This document shows, one piece after another, positions 33,024 through 33,604 of a stretch of DNA of 33,604 nt (position 1 is the stretch's first letter; every line of letters begins with the position of its first letter). A program made the translations under genes and the position numbers. Under the pieces are notes generated by a model. That model was not told the origin of the DNA, searched no databases, and saw nothing but the letters and a program-made list of their open reading frames with translations. Source of the DNA: UBA1205 sp045534635 (GTDB taxonomy: Bacteria > Bacteroidota > Bacteroidia > Bacteroidales > WCHB1-69). Location of the stretch: positions 1 to 33,604 of the forward strand of contig JAZSKB010000036.1 of the NCBI GenBank assembly GCA_045534635.1, read 5' to 3'.

Positions 33024-33521
33024 ATGGAAAAGAAGATTTTAGTTATTATTGTATTGATATTTATTAGTTTGCAGGTATTTGGACAAAAATTTTACAATAT
33101 AAAAGGAGAGCCAATAACGATACAAGATAGTCTACCTATAGTTGTAATAGTTTATAATACAAATTCATGCAGTGCTTGTATGAAATATTTAAGTGGTTAT
33201 TTTACGGAAAAAAAACATCAGCAAGAAATAAATTTAGTAGTAATGGTTCAAGGTAGTACGATTATAACAATGAGAAATCAAACAGTTGCGTTAGAGAATT
33301 TTTTCTCCAAAGAAGAAATGCCATTAGTTGTTTATGATTTAGATACAAATATTCAACAACGATATTTGTCAAAATATAAAATAACAGATTTCCCTTGTAT
33401 AATAATATTTTCAGCAGATAAAGAAGATGTTAGATTTTTTTCATATAGACAATTATTTAGTTCAAGAAACTCGTTCGTAAATAAAAAAACATTGAAGAAT
33501 ATAGAGAAGGATTTATATTAG
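33024..33521 (+). CDS. Secreted thioredoxin-like protein
   Basis: 165 residues with a signal peptide (MEKKILVIIVLIFISLQVFGQ). The mature domain has a thioredoxin-fold pattern: strand IVVIVYNTNS, the redox motif C49-S-A-C52 at the start of a helix, then a strand (LVVYDLD) and the cis-proline loop FPCIIIF with Pro124. Thiol-disulfide exchange or reduction of periplasmic disulfides is the likely activity. The region between is shorter than in TlpA/ResA, so the exact subfamily is unclear. It begins 1 nt after the preceding gene, whose product may be its substrate or partner; the small Cys-rich protein at 31143 is another candidate substrate. Confidence 0.78.
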   Translation: MEKKILVIIVLIFISLQVFGQKFYNIKGEPITIQDSLPIVVIVYNTNSCSACMKYLSGYFTEKKHQQEINLVVMVQGSTIITMRNQTVALENFFSKEEMPLVVYDLDTNIQQRYLSKYKITDFPCIIIFSADKEDVRFFSYRQLFSSRNSFVNKKTLKNIEKDLY

Positions 33522-33565
33522 AAAATATTTTTTTGTTCAGGCGTTTTTTTACTAAAAAATACTTG

Positions 33566-33592
33566 TTCCAGCGGATTTGCAATCCGCTGGAA
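33566..33592. repeat. Extragenic palindrome TTCCAGCGGATT-TGC-AATCCGCTGGAA
   Basis: Perfect 12-bp arms with a 3-nt loop. It shares the core GGATTTGCAATCC with 608-620 and lies between the last gene and the window end. Confidence 0.9.
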
Positions 33593-33604
33593 ATGAAGTC
33601 GTAG

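Overview
The window looks like a chromosomal segment of a low-GC Bacteroidota (Bacteroidetes) bacterium, probably of the order Bacteroidales. The evidence is: two genes whose C-termini are type IX secretion (T9SS type A) sorting domains, repeated TAnnTTTG (-7) promoter elements, a bifunctional Nnr, a LuxC-like acyl-CoA reductase of the kind found in this phylum, and a guaA neighbour encoding a LysM plus receptor-like protein. No rRNA, tRNA, CRISPR array, transposase or prophage gene was found.

Layout. 1-370 is the C-terminal end of a T9SS-secreted protein, followed by a terminator and a cluster of extragenic palindromes. 701-3835 is a forward operon: a GHKL ATPase, the NAD(P)HX repair enzyme Nnr and an acyl-CoA reductase. 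A secreted protein of unknown function follows (3886-4851). It converges on a reverse operon, ftsE-like ABC ATPase > family 2 glycosyltransferase > YgiQ radical SAM protein (8281 to 4854). 8294-11386 is a small accessory region on the reverse strand. It holds a cyclophilin-like secreted protein flanked by a 70-bp direct repeat, a membrane-anchored TIR/deoxyribosyltransferase-like protein behind an unusual promoter and operator, and a MATE exporter. 11696-15619 runs forward: Na/phosphate symporter with a PhoU-like domain, tyrS, and an outer-membrane barrel-like protein. 16177-21159 encodes a giant secreted leucine-rich-repeat protein built of five homologous modules. 21477-23150 is the ABC-F protein EttA. 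30280 back to 23164 is a tight reverse operon: guaA > LysM/receptor-like protein > peptide-type substrate-binding lipoprotein > ComEC-like protein. 30459-33521 is a forward accessory region with a hairpin-rich stretch, a (CT)13 microsatellite in an interrupted reading frame, and three secreted proteins, one thioredoxin-like.

The most interesting signals are: (1) a candidate phase-variable secreted protein at 30562-30976, where (CT)13 would encode an alternating Ser-Leu signal-peptide core that is out of frame in this copy; (2) a chain of five hairpins in the same stretch, including a perfect 18-bp inverted repeat with a 2-nt loop; (3) the TIR-like membrane protein, with a near-perfect sigma70-type promoter, TGTCA-type operators and a 12-bp tandem repeat inside its membrane helix; (4) the five-module LRR adhesin-like protein, with a T8GA tandem repeat at its promoter; and (5) the same terminator-palindrome-repeat arrangement behind both T9SS genes. 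All functional assignments come from reading motifs; no database search was run.
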